Shown here: positions 10,871 to 22,339 of the stretch, piece after piece
How the letters are laid out: each line of letters opens with the position of its first letter
How positions within the stretch are numbered: position 1 is the first letter of the stretch
Position numbers and translations under genes: made by a program
Assembly: GCF_037893015.1 (NCBI RefSeq)
Contig: NC_133666.1
Coordinates: 618,126,974 to 618,190,973 of the forward strand
Origin: Macrotis lagotis
Lineage: Eukaryota; Chordata; Mammalia; Peramelemorphia; Peramelidae
Length of the DNA stretch: 64,000 nucleotides
Direction of reading: 5' to 3'
The notes under the pieces: model-generated
What the model was told of the DNA's origin: nothing
Seen by the model: the letters and a program-made list of their open reading frames with translations, nothing else
The model's database searches: none

Positions 10871-10993
10871 AGGTATGCATTATCTCTAACTGGCCTCTTA
10901 GGTTCTCTCCCTGATCTCTAATGATGTGAGATAAGATCTAACTTATCTCACTAAAGCAAGAGAAAGGGAAACCCATCCCTAATCACTACTCAT

Positions 10994-11321
10994 ATGATGA
11001 TGATGATGATGGCGATGGTGATGATGATGTTTTTCCTTCATTCTCAAAGAAGACCATGACATTGGGATGGTTGTCTTGGAATGTATGTGAATTGAATTTG
11101 AGTGGATAAGGGGTAAGGGGAGTTGTGCTAAGTCACCAGCCTCACTTTCTCTTCTGGAGTCATCTAGGCTCAGTTGCCAGACATGGATCAGGATGTCTGG
11201 AGAAGACCCTGGATGCCCAAGGTCACACAGCTAGTAAGAGTCAAGTGTGTGAGGGTAGATTTGAACTCAGGTTTTCCTGATTCCAGGGCTAGTGCTCTAT
11301 CCACTGCACCACCTAGCTGCC
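10994..11321 (-). mobile_element. RTE-tailed SINE with (GAT)n end
   Basis: Reverse-strand SINE: head 'caccacctagctgcc' and inverted B box 'gatttgaactcagg' at the right, then an RTE-like body (aagaccatgacattggga, gtcaccagcctcactttctc). A GAT/ATC microsatellite at 10994-11029 forms its 3' tail. Confidence 0.85.
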
Positions 11322-12640
11322 ATATGCAAAAGAGCAAAGGATATATAGGTGCCTGGGGGTCTGGGAACTCTGTGGGATGATCTCTCTGCTGTGGATTGAG
11401 TGTACCTGAGTGAGGAGAGAGGGAATAGTCCCAGTCTGGCTACAAGCTAGACTCAAGCATTCAGGTCAGATTTGGAGGATCCTGTAGGCTTACCATCATT
11501 TTGTCAGGAACAAGGTAGGGAGGTGGCAATGGGGGTAAAGGAGACATCCAGACAAAGGGCTCTAGTAATACTGAGGAAGGATGGAAGGACTTTGGGGGTG
11601 GTGGCAACCAAGGAAGATCTTGATTCTAAAAGGAAGAAGGATTTCTGGGGATAGAGGTATGGAAGGGCAATCTGTGTGAATACAAAGAGATTGGTGAAGG
11701 CTGGAGAAATTGTACATGAATGCACACTCAAGGTATTTCTTCCCTGTTTATGATAAGGAGAAGCTACCTGCAGACCAAGTCAGTGACAGATAAAGTCTCT
11801 GCAGCTTAACCTGGACCATCCATCCAAGACAGTTTCCCAGATGGGAGGAAGCAGAGTAAAAGAGGTGTGTCATTAAGTGATGATCTCTGTCCCTAAGCTT
11901 GCATTGCCCTTAAGATCCTGCACTTGTGTGAGAGATACTTGTTTGTGCTGCCTCTTCTCATCGTTTGAGTAACTGAGGGTGGGTGAGAAAGGATGCGTGT
12001 ATGTGTGTCTCTCTCCATCTGGGAAGGAGAGAGGTCTGCATGTTGTCTCTTCTGTATTGAGGACTTGTATAGGAAGGAGGGGACCTGCAAGAACCCTCAG
12101 GTTAGAACTCATGGGCAAGGACCCTTGGGCCATTTGTTCCTGGGCAAAATTGGGGAGGAGCCTTTCTGGGAGAGAAGACACAGAGTATGGCCCCTTTGTC
12201 CCAGACCTAGGGAAAGAACTGTGAATATAGCTAGAAGGGAAAGTGTGCCCCTTCTTTCAGGAAGCCCTAGATCTGAAGGAATCCCTAAGGACTGAAGGAA
12301 TCCAGGAAAATCAGTGTTCAGAGTGGAGGTCAATCAAGGAAGACATTCTAGGGAAAATCTAGGAATTTGGGAATAGTATGCATGGAAGCATTGATAAGAA
12401 GTGAGAAAAGTAGTGGGGGGGGGGTGCTTCATAAGAATAGCCACCTGAGAAACAGACAGAGTTAGGAAAGAGGGCCATTAAGGCTGATGGAATCCCAGGA
12501 TCTATCATAGTGGGAGAGATCACAGGATGCTATTGCTGGTTCCCATCCCCAGGAAAATTTGAGAACCAGATTCTTAGACTGATAGAGTCTCATTCTCCTG
12601 CTTCCAAGCCTGGAGAACCCTGAGATATCCCCCTCCACTT
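11322..12640. other. Unassigned stretch
   Basis: No repeat family recognised with confidence. Several overlapping frames of 60-102 codons run on both strands over 11.5-12.3 kb, none with a recognisable domain. A run of 12 G lies at about 12413-12424. No CpG island. Confidence 0.35.
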
Positions 12641-12870
12641 CCCATCTCTTTCTCTTTGTAACAGTATCTCTATCTCTGTTCTTGAGTCTGTGTCTGCCTT
12701 TGAAGTTCTTTCTCTTTGTAGTTCTCTTCACATCTCTGAATTTTTCTGCACTTGTTTTTCTTTTCTATTTTTAAGTTTTTCTCTCTCCCTCTCAATTTTT
12801 GTGACTGTCTCAGCATCTTTTCGTCTCTGTTCTTTTGGACTATTGTCTCCAACCTTCTTCGTCCCTTGCC
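12640..12870. repeat. Pyrimidine-rich low-complexity sequence
   Basis: Repeated 'tctctgt' and 'tttctcttt' words with few purines. The frames on both strands are compositional artefacts. Confidence 0.6.
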
Positions 12871-13149
12871 ACTTCTCATAATGAAGGAAGGACTCTCCCA
12901 TGTCTAACCTGCATTCTTCCTGCTGCAATCTAAGCTTTAAGGGAGATAGATGAGGTCAGTGGTTTTATCATGCCTTCCAACCAACTGTTAGGTAGAGACT
13001 TGGAGACCCCTGAAGCCTAAAAGTGTGTCATCCAGGGCAGGGAAATCAGAGGTTCTGCTTTGGCTAATAGACCTTTCCTGGGAGGTAGGAAAGGGACCAG
13101 CTAAGGGTCCCAGGATAAGGTAGGGCACTTATCTCTCTGGACCTGAGCC

Positions 13150-13600
13150 TTCCCCCCAGTCTTCCATGAATAATTCAATGTTTACCTTCTCCCAGGCCCA
13201 GGCCCAGCCAGGCCAGAGCTGGGCTGGGGAGGGGGGGAGGATATGATTGACAGGTCAAGCCCATCTCCCCCAGGCCCAGGCTGGGGCCCCTCCCCAGCAG
13301 CCCCCAGACGACAGATGAGCCAGACGTGCATTAAGGGAGGAGTGAGTTATCGAGCTGTCAGGGGGAGCGTTTTAAGACAGAATTATAGGGGAGAAGAAAA
13401 AGATTTTTACCAAATTAATGAAAAATCAATGGGGCCTCAGGACTCCATTAACGCTGGTAATGCACTGGTCACAGGCGGGGCCGGCACAATCCGATATCAG
13501 CTGTTAAATACCATGGCCAGCTCAGGTCCAGCCCGGCCCGGCCGGGGCCATTCATCACTCCACTGTGCTTACCTTTGAGAGTGACAGCGGGGGTATAGTC
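13150..13600. promoter_or_regulatory. Candidate conserved non-coding element (enhancer-like)
   Basis: A 450 bp island with no repeat signature in a repeat-dense window. Motifs seen: a 10/10 PBX-MEIS/PREP composite tgattgacag (13244-13253), an ONECUT-type aaaaatcaat (13421-13430), an attaatga homeodomain core (about 13414-13421), a second 'ccattaacg' (about 13445) and an E-box cagctg (13498-13503). GC-rich flanks with CpGs are kept. A 111-codon frame crosses it but resembles no known protein. Conservation itself is inferred. Confidence 0.5.
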
Positions 13601-13869
13601 GGGCCAGCTACTGGCCAGCTCCTGTTTCTTGCCTGGCCTGGCCCTGAGCTTCCCCCAAGCAGGCCGGGAGCTCAGGGGGCTTCCTCAGAAAAAGGGAGAC
13701 ATTTCCTTACAATCAAACTGTGTCCCTAAGACCAAACCATCCCCCAACCCACCTGGAAGCAATGAAGGAGACAGTCTGAAAAACCCTTGCAGAGAGGAAG
13801 CTGACCTCAGAGGTGGATTCAGGAATTGGGTGACAAATGCAGGTGATGATGGTAAAGCCTTGAATAACT

Positions 13870-14135
13870 GTTCTTTTCGCCTCTACCTCTTAGAATCCCT
13901 GATTTCCTTCAAGAGGCAGCTAAGTGGGGGCCCCTCCTCCTTTGAACCCTGAATTAGTGGTGCTCTCTTACTCCTCCAATAATCAGGTATTTGGTTATCT
14001 ATTTATATGTTGTATCCTTTCAATAGAGAGTATAAGCTTCTTGAGGGTAGGGGCTATACTACATTTTGACTTTGAATGCCAGTGCTTTGCACATCCTCAT
14101 CATTTAATAAACATTTATTAGTTGTCACTGGAATG
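13870..14135 (+). mobile_element. L2 3' end
   Basis: 'cttagaatccctgatttcct', 'agagtataagcttcttgagg', 'gtaggggctat' and final 'ttaataaacatttattag' follow L2 tail order. Confidence 0.85.
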
Positions 14136-14189
14136 GATGATGAAGATGCTGGTAATTGTGATGTTGGTCACGATAATGCCAATGGTGAT

Positions 14190-14300
14190 TATTTCCTCAC
14201 TTTCCTCTTTTGGAAAAAGGGGATGATAACCCTCCCCCTTCCTGCCTCATAGACTATTGTGAGAAAAATGCTTTACAAACCTTAAAGAGTAATGGAACAG
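14190..14300 (+). mobile_element. MIR 3' fragment
   Basis: 'cactttcctcttttgg', 'gatgataaccctcccc' and 'tgtgagaaaaatgctttaca' match the MIR end. Confidence 0.65.
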
Positions 14301-14429
14301 GTTCAGGTTGGATACGGGTTCAAAAATTATTCAGGGTTTTGAGTTGATAGGACCTAATACTATCTATATTCACCTTTCTTCCACCCAGGTATTGAGGAAT
14401 GTTGGAGAAGGGAGGAATGTCATCATAAG

Positions 14430-14570
14430 GAATATCCAGTTATAATAAGGAAACTGAGATCCAGAGAGTCTAATGAGACTTGTCCAAGGTCATATATGCG
14501 TAATAAGTGACAGAGAGTGATTTGACTTTGGGTACTCTACATCCAAGTCTTTCCACTGTTCCACTGTAGA
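14430..14570 (-). mobile_element. MIR fragment
   Basis: Antisense: 'ataaggaaactgagatccag', 'gacttgtccaaggtcata', 'ccaagtctttccact'. Confidence 0.75.
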
Positions 14571-14699
14571 GGTCAAAGTATCAATTAATTAATCAGTCAA
14601 TCAACAGAATCCCCAAGATGGGAAACCAAAGGCCTCAGGAAGACCAGAGAATTTAACACCCACTTTGCAGACCACTCTTTCTGCCTCTGCTTCTTTTTA

Positions 14700-14860
14700 G
14701 ATCTTTCAATGCTGTTGTCCTCTAGGGACCTTTCCTGGGCCCTCTTCTCTCCTCTCTACCTTTTCTCCTTTGGTTTTCTTGGAGAGAATCTCAAATCAGC
14801 TTCACTGCTGACCTGACCTCTAGACCTCCAGCATAGCCAAGCCTCCTGCTGTCTTTGCTT
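14700..14860 (+). mobile_element. Possible L2 RT fragment
   Basis: Translation around 14730-14770 gives an FLGP-like string followed by a leucine/phenylalanine run, resembling the 'VLGPLLFSLYT' block of L2-clade RT. Weak and easily chance. Confidence 0.25.
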
Positions 14861-14934
14861 GCTCCTAGGAGGGATGGCTTTGAGGGCTTGGATCCAAGAG
14901 GAAAGTAATGTAATTCACTCATCCTCTAGTAGAA

Positions 14935-15120
14935 TAGTTGGCACTGTGGTGTATTAGAATGAGCTCTGGATCTGGGTTCAAACCCAGGTTCTGGAGCCTG
15001 GTACCAGGGTGATCTTGGGCAAGTTACTTCCTCTCCCTGGGTCTCAGTATCCCCATCTGTAAAATGAGGGATTGGGTTAGATGATTTCTCAGGTTCCTTT
15101 TAGCTCTAAATCTCCGATCT
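14935..15120 (+). mobile_element. MIR
   Basis: Good sense MIR: 'gctctggatctgggttcaaa', 'atcttgggcaagttacttcc', 'tctgtaaaatgagggattgg', 'ttccttttagctctaaat'. Confidence 0.92.
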
Positions 15121-15174
15121 TTGGGTAGAGACTATATTTCATTTTTGTCTTTTCATTCCAAGAACATGGACTTA

Positions 15175-15330
15175 CAGAGCAGTTTACATTTTTTCCTACA
15201 GGCAGTAGGGAGCCACTGGAGTTGATTGAGTAGGGTAGTCACATGTTTAGATCAGCGCTTAAGGAAAACCAGGTAGCAATGTGTAGGATAGATTAGAGTG
15301 ATGACTTACATGGCTTCTGCTCATCGATGA
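15175..15330 (-). mobile_element. L2-clade LINE (antisense)
   Basis: 'cagtagggagccactggag', 'gagtagggtagtcacatg', 'aggatagattagagtgatg' match the reverse strand of the L2 body. Confidence 0.7.
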
Positions 15331-15345
15331 GGGTTCTTAACCCCC

Positions 15346-15346
<1 letters not shown>

Positions 15347-15408
<62 letters not shown>
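15347..15408. repeat. (CA)n microsatellite
   Basis: About 60 bp of uninterrupted CA dinucleotides, preceded by a short C run. Confidence 0.98.
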
Positions 15409-15410
<2 letters not shown>

Positions 15411-15479
15411 TCTTGTTGCTTTCCTTGTTCAGCACAAATCTCTTTTAGGCCTTTTTACTCATTTAGGGTCAGTAGAGGC

Positions 15480-15910
15480 GGGATACCATAATGGAAAGAG
15501 CTTTAAATTTGGAGTTAGAATCCTTCTTCATCACTGTATAGAGTTAGACAAAACCATTCATTAGCAGCTAGGTGGCATAGCTAGCAGCTTGGATTGGAGT
15601 CAGGAAGAGTTGAGTTCAAATCTCAGTATCAGTTATTTACTAGTCATATGACTCATAGCAAGTCACTCAATGTCTCTCTGTCTCAATCTTCTCGGTTGTA
15701 AAATGGGGATCATAAAAGCATCTACCTCCCAGGGTTGTTGTGAGGATCAAATGAATTGTTTGTAAAACATTTAGCCTAATTTGGGCATATAAGAGGTTCT
15801 TCCTTCCTTGCTTCCTTTCCCCACTCTGTTACAATTTTCTTCTTTGTAAAACAAGGCCTTGGACAAGATGGTCCTTTTGGCCTCTTTGAGTTTTAATTTG
15901 TATAATGCCT
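15480..15910 (+). mobile_element. SINE cluster: MIR pieces around a MAR/MIR-type SINE
   Basis: 15480-15545 and 15825-15910 are MIR scraps. Between them a SINE begins 'cagctaggtggcatag' (15564) and runs through 'gagttcaaatctcagtat', 'ttgtaaaatggggatcataa' and 'cagggttgttgtgaggatca' to about 15780. Confidence 0.8.
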
Positions 15911-16329
15911 TAGTCTTCCCAATTAGGGAAAACTGGTTCCCAGTCCATAAGAAGTATATCTTCATAAGACCTCCTTCCATTCCTTCCAAGAGGATAGGGT
16001 CCCCCCCCCACCTCTCAGGCTTCCTCATCCTCACCCCTAGGTATCCCTGCCAAGGCCAGGCCTTTCTCCATTTACCATGCTATCTCTCCATCCAGAACCC
16101 ATTGCACATTAATGTCTCTAGGAAACTAGATTGATTTTTCATTAATTTGGTAAAAATCTTTTTTTCTTCCCTTCCCCCTATTATTCTGTCTTCAAGAGCT
16201 GCCTGCTCCCCCAGCACCATTTTCTTGAGATTGAAACCCACAGGGAAAAGCATCAGTCAGATCCCTTGTTAAGAGAGGCTGACCTGACTATGCTTACCCA
16301 GACTTCTCTCAGAACCCCATCCTAGATCT

Positions 16330-16450
16330 GAGTTGATGAATCTTAAAGATTCTAAGAGTCTAATAGTTTATATCTCAAACATTCAAACATCCAACGATTT
16401 CAAAATTCTTCAATTCTGAGATTTTAAGATTCTGTGATTATGTTTCCCCC
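16330..16450. repeat. Degenerate ATTCT-rich repeat
   Basis: Variants of 'aagattct' and 'attcaaacat' recur about ten times. This resembles the 'gattctatgattct' expansions often left at MIR ends. Confidence 0.45.
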
Positions 16451-16904
16451 CAAAAAATCCAACCCCAATCAAAATTATTTTTATTTTAGTGCTTGGTGGT
16501 CAAGGAGCCCAGGAGTCAAACATGTTTTCATGTACCTCACCTTCCATAACTTTCAAGCAACCTTCCTCTTACCTCACTAGAAATCCCTAGAATCATACTT
16601 CAAAGGCAGGTCTGTTGTCTCTCAGAGACTCCTATGATGTCATCCATGTGTTCCAGAGGAGGAATTGGTATATACTCTTGCCTTCATTCATTGGCATAAC
16701 TTAGTTTTGGATAAATAAGTTGCCATAGGATGAGCAGCCAAGATTGCAAAGGTTGAAAGAAAGGATAGGGAGTTTTCTTTGGGAAGTTTGATGAAGTAAA
16801 GGTGGGAAAGAAGGTAAGAAACTTTAAGGGCACTGAGAAGGCCTTTTATTCAGGTTCTTTACAGTATAGCTGTACTGTGGGAGGAAGTACTGACAGAGCA
16901 AGTG

Positions 16905-17420
16905 CTGTTTTTTCTTTTTTAATTAAATTTCATTTTGTTTTTAGCCTTGGATTCTTTCTATTCCATCTTCCCATTCCCCAAACTGAGAAAGCAAGAAAAA
17001 TATCCCCCCACACACACTTTTATAAGTTAAACAAACAAATTCTTACATTTGTTATCCATCTCTTCCCTCCCAAATATGTCTCAATCTGTGATCTGAGTTT
17101 TCCTCTCTACCTGGGGGTGGGCAATATATTTTAACTTGGGACCACTGGAATTGTGTTGGTCATTATATTGATCCAAATTCCCAAGTCTTTCAAAGTTGTT
17201 TGACTTTACAATATTGTCTGTGCATTAAATAGTTTTCCTGTCCTTACTCTGCATCAATTCATACAAGTCTTCCTATGTTTCTCTGAAATCATCCCCTTTA
17301 TCATTTCTTATAGTACAATAATGTTTTTTCCCATCACATACATATTTCATAACTTGTTCAATCATTTTCCAATTGATGGACAACCCCCAGTTTCTAATTA
17401 TTTAAACAGATTTCATGAGG
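16905..17420 (-). mobile_element. L1/HAL1-type 3' untranslated region (antisense)
   Basis: Forward strand: 'ctgcatcaattcatacaag', 'gtttctctgaaatcatcccc', 'tagtacaataatgttttt', 'ttccaattgatggacaaccc'. It lies inside a MIR, whose 3' end continues at 17421-17490. Confidence 0.78.
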
Positions 17421-17489
17421 TTCAAGCAGATGAGATGATCCCTTTCTCTTCCAAATCTATGCTTTTTGTGATTCTACGGTTCTGTGACT

Positions 17490-17934
17490 AAGGTTGAAAC
17501 TAATTCAATATAAGCATGCTAGGATGCTCACATCTGGTGGGGGGGTGGGGTGGTCACACTTCTTTCTTTGAAGAAGTGTACACTGGGTGACCAGTGTCCC
17601 CATGTCTTCACTCAAATCCTTGACCAGCTCTTGCCACCATATAGTGCAACCACTAACACCAATCTATTCCCTCCCTCTTCCTCATCAGATTACCCTGGTG
17701 CTCCTCTTAAAAAGTTTTCTTCCATCTCAACCTTAGTTAAGGGTGGCATCCAGGATCTTAACCACCCCCTCCACTCCTCTACTGAGGTAAAACTAGACTG
17801 TCCTGCTATCTTCCATCTCCTCCTCCTGGTTTTACCCCATGGGGACAAGAAGAAAAAAATCTAATCCCAAATTCACATGTAAGTCCTTTAAGTCTGTCCC
17901 CTAGTTCTATTTTGTTTTGTGGGATCAGAGTTTG
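17490..17934. other. Unassigned stretch
   Basis: A 104-codon plus-strand frame (17550-17864) is serine/proline-rich, ends in a lysine run and has no recognisable domain. A G-rich run lies at 17536-17551. Confidence 0.35.
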
Positions 17935-18100
17935 TATTTATAGATAATCCTCCCTTCCCAAGATAGGATATTGAAAGGAAACTGAGGTTTTGATGGAAAA
18001 TAAATTATTTTGCCCAAGATCACTCATTAAAATGAGTTTTATATAGGGTCAAAACTCAGAATTCCCAGATCCTAAATCTTAGCATCTTTCCTTCTGTTTC
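17935..18100 (-). mobile_element. MIR fragment
   Basis: Antisense: 'aaaggaaactgaggttttga', 'ttgcccaagatcactcat', 'cagaattcccagatcc'. Confidence 0.7.
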
Positions 18101-18129
18101 CTTCCTTAGAACGCTCTGGGGTACAGCTA

Positions 18130-18360
18130 GGTTAATGCCTACTTGCTCCTCCATATTTGTGGTTAGATGGATCAAATCCCAATTCATTAGTTGGGGGAAA
18201 GGAAAGAAGAGGCCTCCCGCTCTGCGGTTTCCTGGCCAGGCTGGGCATGCCCCGGAGGCTACCAGCCTGGGCTGAAGGAATCGGTTTCCAATAATTAATC
18301 AATTTGGATGGACTGGCCAGACTGTGAATCACTCCTGGGGTATGGCCAGGCAGGATGAGT
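18130..18360. promoter_or_regulatory. Candidate conserved non-coding element
   Basis: Repeat-free 230 bp island. Motifs: 'cattagttgg', RUNX-type tgcggt (18223-18228), palindromic p53/p63-type half site gggcatgccc (18243-18252), and an AT-rich homeodomain cluster 'aataattaatcaattt' (18290-18305). Conservation is inferred from this mix of intact motifs and CpGs. Confidence 0.45.
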
Positions 18361-19264
18361 GAGGGGCAAAGGGGAGGGGAAGGAAGGGAAGAGAGCTAGG
18401 CAGGATGAGTACTGAGTGCAGCTAGGAAGGGGGAGTAGGGTCAGTCAGATTGATTGGTTACTTAGGAACCCCATGATCCAAGATTGCCCAGGACAAGCTG
18501 GAAACATTAATTTACCCTTTATATTCCCAGTTCCTCTGACTCTCCATTTTACTTTGTGTTTTAAATGTTTTCCTTATATTTCTCACTTCTATTTATCTAT
18601 GTCTCTATCTAAGTTTCAGTTCAGCAATAAATGTCTCCTGGAGTCCTGATCTGAAAGGGGAATGAAGCCCTCCTAACTCTTTCCCTGTAATAACTCCATT
18701 CTTTTCCTCTGTCCTGAGACTTAATGGAGATGTGCCCACCCCCATACATCTTATGAATCTGAACAGAGCCAGAGTCTCCTTTCCACTTTCCATTTGAGGT
18801 CCTGACTCACACCCCAGGAAGGCTATACAAGGAAGAGAACCTGGACATGGGAAGCCCAGTGGCTAGACCGTACAGTTGGGAAGGCTGTGGCAGTTTAGAG
18901 AAAGGAGGCTGAAGTAATAAGGAGTGGGAAGACAAATAGGAAAAATTCCCCATTGACTCTCCCCTGTTCTTTTTTCTGGCTAAATGAAGTTTTTGCTTTC
19001 TCCCTCTCCTTAGCTTTTTTCTCACACCTGTCCCTCAGAAAGGTACCTACCACATCTGGTCATCTGTCCTCTTTTTGCATCTGAGTCTCCCTCTTATTTA
19101 AATAGTTCCTGAAAACTCTGGTTTAAGCAGAGCTGCTCTGTTTCTGTCTCTCCTGGTTGGCTCTCCAACCGAAAAACACTTTCCTTTAGACTGAGGAGGG
19201 ACTCAAGTTGTAGGATTTCAAGGGCTTGTGGTAGTAGCCAAACAAAGAATGTTAGAGACGAAAC
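18361..19264. other. Unassigned stretch
   Basis: No repeat family recognised. Purine-rich at 18361-18400, otherwise mixed. Short frames on both strands lack any domain resemblance. Confidence 0.35.
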
Positions 19265-19640
19265 TTTAAAACTCCTTTCTTCAAGCTTCTTTTGTTCTTT
19301 GTCCTTAATTTTCAATGACATCACAGGGTAATGTCTTGATTTGAGAGTGAATTGGATTTAAGTGTGGTAGAATTGCGGAAAGTTGTCAGCTTCACTCTCT
19401 CTTCCAGGAAATAGTGTCAAAACAAAAATCAAGATGACTTTGATCAGTGATGTGGTAGATGACCTTGGTGTCTTTGATGAATGACCAAGTTCTTCCTCAA
19501 CTACTTTCATGGCCATTAGAACAAATTTTTTTCATCTTTCCATTCTTCCTCATCTTCCCCATTCAGGGGGGAAGTCTTCTCGTGCTTGGGCCTATTGACT
19601 ACTGTTAACCTAGTTAAGCCCATTTGCTGAATTGTTCTTA
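19265..19640 (-). mobile_element. RTE retrotransposon 3' region (antisense)
   Basis: Forward strand shows reverse-complement RTE words: 'gagtgaattggatttaagtg', 'cagcttcactctctcttcc', 'gatgaccttggtgtctttga' and 'ttcatggccattagaacaaa'. These match in reverse the sense pieces at 38490-38745 and 39346-39515. Confidence 0.7.
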
Positions 19641-19765
19641 CTGGGATATAATCTAGTGCCCTCTCGTCTGAAGCCCAGAGAGGATAACTAATTTCTTGTT
19701 CAAGAGCATATGGGCAGAACCAAGATCTGAAGCAAAATCCTGTCCCCTTTTCACTATGCTATTTT
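19640..19765 (-). mobile_element. MIR fragment, weak
   Basis: 'cagagaggataactaatttc', 'ttgttcaagagcatatgggc', then 'ccttttcactatgct' is decayed antisense MIR. Confidence 0.45.
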
Positions 19766-19859
19766 GTATCCCTTCACATATTGGAGAATGTCCTGCATTT
19801 CCAGCAGATGCCCTGTGCCTGGAATCATCAATATACAAATAATAATCCAGAATCCTCAC

Positions 19860-20304
19860 TAACCAAATTACTATTACCCACTTGATAGGTTATTAACCCT
19901 CATCAGGACATATTATATAATTAGGTAAACTAACTATAAATTCTCAAAGTAAATATTGAGCTAGGTGAAAGGCAAACACCTAAGGTGGATGAGCACCCTT
20001 AAAGGGCACAGCATGCCTCATACCAACTGGTCCTCCTTGAGAACCCCATACTCCTCTTTGTGCTCACTTTGGCAGGTCATATACTAAAACTGGAATGATC
20101 CCTGGCCTTTATGCAAGGATGACATGCAAATTCATGAACTGTTCCACAGTTTTCAGACTTCTGCAAGGGAGTAAGACTCACAAAAGAATAGATAGTTCTG
20201 TCAACAAAGGGATTATAAGACCATTAATTATACTTTACATTTGACTGGTGCTTTTATACTTTTTCCATTGCTCTTAAATCCATTAACTCTCTGATGCTGA
20301 CAAG
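19860..20304. other. Unassigned stretch
   Basis: AT-rich left half (19900-19965) and mixed right half. No frame over 60 codons and no family recognised. Confidence 0.35.
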
Positions 20305-20690
20305 CTAATAAATAAATAGCTAGCACTTATAACTCACTTTAAAGTTGTAAATGCTTTATTCATATTACTTTACTCATATTACTTAGATAATATTCTCTTA
20401 TTTCATGTTCTAAACATCCCTGGGATGTTTTATCTTCCATTTTATAGATTGGAAATTGAGATTAAGTGACCTGGCCAGGGTCACACAGCTAGGAACTTTT
20501 TGAGGCAAGATATGAACTCAGGTCCTCCTGACTCCAGGTCCAGAGCTCTAGCCTAGGGCAGAAATTATTACCAGCATTTTAAAGATGAAAAAAGTGAGGT
20601 CCAGGGAGGAAATTGATTTGTCAATTGTCACATAGTGACCAGTCGGTGATAGGGTCAAGAATAGAGACCAACTATTTAGACTCTCATCCC
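20305..20690 (-). mobile_element. MAR/MIR-type SINE followed by a MIR fragment
   Basis: First element: 'attaagtgacctggccaggg', 'tcacacagctagga', inverted B box 'atgaactcaggtcctcctga'. Second (20561-20690): 'attttaaagatgaaaaaagt' and 'gaggtccagggagg'. Confidence 0.82.
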
Positions 20691-20814
20691 AGAGCTCATT
20701 TCAAAAAATTGCTCCACAGGGAAGATGTAATAGCTTCAATTAATAAAATGGAATAGGCAGCTGTGTCAGCAAAATAATTAAATAGAGGGGGAGATGGCAT
20801 ATTATATATGAGAA

Positions 20815-20995
20815 TTGGTAGAAAAGATTCTGGACCTGGCTTTGTCATAGAATTTCTATTTGACTTTGGGCAAGTCACTGTCCCTCACTATTTTCCAGGA
20901 AATATTCTTTCCTATAGAATGAATGAGAGTCTCAAATGAGATGATCTCAGAGGTTCCTTCCAATCCCAAATCCAGGAATCTATGATACTATGATC
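20815..20995 (+). mobile_element. MIR
   Basis: Sense: 'gattctggacctggctttg', 'ctttgggcaagtcactgtcc', 'tctcaaatgagatgatctca', 'aggttccttccaatccc'. Confidence 0.85.
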
Positions 20996-21427
20996 TTTTT
21001 TCAGTTTGGTAGGTCCAGGGAAATGCCACTGACAGTCATGGATTTCAGCAGGGTATTTGGCAGAGTTTCATGATACTTTTGTGAACAAAACAGAAGACAT
21101 TTGATATCTACCTTAGGTTGTTAGATAGTTAGGAAGATTCAGAACTGATTAAATAATCAAACCCAAAGAATAGTGATTAATGGATGAATATAAAACCAGA
21201 GGAAGGTCTTTAGTGAAGTACCCCAGGGACAGGTTTTTGAATCCATATCATTCAACATTTTTTTCAGTTGCTTGATTGATAGTTTCTCAAATTAGCAGAT
21301 GATGTGAAACTAGGAAGAGTAATTGTTATTTATCACATTGTACGGCAGGACCACAAAAGACCCAAATGAGAGGGAGAAAATTGTTTTAACCTGATGAGAT
21401 TAAATTAGGTTGGAACAAATTGGATTT

Positions 21428-21433
<6 letters not shown>

Positions 21434-21493
<60 letters not shown>
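21434..21493. repeat. (GA)n microsatellite
   Basis: About 60 bp of pure GA grown inside the CR1/L3 relic. Confidence 0.97.
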
Positions 21494-21495
<2 letters not shown>

Positions 21496-21629
21496 TCATG
21501 GCTATGCAACAGTTTGTGTGGAGAAAAAAGTTTCAAGAGTTTTAGTGGACTGCAAATTTGCTATGCGGTACCTAAATCTGATATGTAGTCTGTATTAGAA
21601 GAAGCACAGTGTTCAGGAATATGGAGTCA

Positions 21630-21745
21630 GTGAGAGAGCATTGAGTTTGGAGCTAGGAAAACTTGAACTCCAATCCTTCTTTTGACAATTATTGACTGTG
21701 TGACTCTGGGTGAGTCACTTAACCTCTAACAACTTAGTCTTAGCC
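21630..21745 (+). mobile_element. MIR-type fragment
   Basis: 'gagtttggagctaggaaaac', 'gactgtgtgactctgggtga', 'gtcacttaacctctaaca'. Confidence 0.75.
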
Positions 21746-21797
21746 TCAGGAAACAACCTATGACATAATCTGATAAATCACAGATAGTAGTCATCTT

Positions 21798-22022
21798 CTT
21801 GGGGCAGCTAGGTGGCCCAACAGAAAAAGTGCAGTCTTCCTTAGTTCAAATCTGACCTCAAATACTTACTAGCTATGTGACCCTGGACAAGTCATTTAAT
21901 CTTGTTTGCCTCAATTTTCTTCTCTGTAAAATGAACTGGAGAAGGAAATGACAAATAACTCTAGTATCTTTGCCAAGAAAACTTCAAATTGAGTCATGAA
22001 GAATCTGACATGACTCAACAAA
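21798..22022 (+). mobile_element. MAR1-like SINE
   Basis: Begins 'ttggggcagctaggtggccc', B box 'agttcaaatctgacc', then 'agctatgtgaccctggacaa', 'aactggagaaggaaatgaca', 'gtatctttgccaagaaaact'. Confidence 0.92.
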
Positions 22023-22339
22023 AATATGAGGAAGATAAGCTTTGTTTTAGTTGGTTCGAAAGGACAAACCCAGGAGGCTCAATAAAAAGAAAAACCACAC
22101 AATAATTACAGCCTGCAGAAGTGGAATGAACTATCTCAAAGGATAATGAGTTCCCTATCACTGAAAATCTTCAAATAAAAGTAACCACTAGACATATAAT
22201 AAATATCCACTGGGAATATTACGGAGCAGATTACAATACATCCATGATATGATCAACAAAGTCTATCTGTATTGTAAACTATATGTGGAATTAATGAAGA
22301 AAATGATCATGGTAACAAAAAAAAATCAACAATGTCATG

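Noticed and set aside
13243..13578. 111-codon frame over the 13 kb island, considered as an exon
   Set aside because: No recognisable protein family and no convincing splice sites at the edges. The AT-rich TF words fit a non-coding element better. Codon-substitution analysis could reverse this.
16330..16450. ATTCT-rich block considered as a pentanucleotide disease-type repeat
   Set aside because: Highly interrupted and diverged; better explained as MIR-end slippage.
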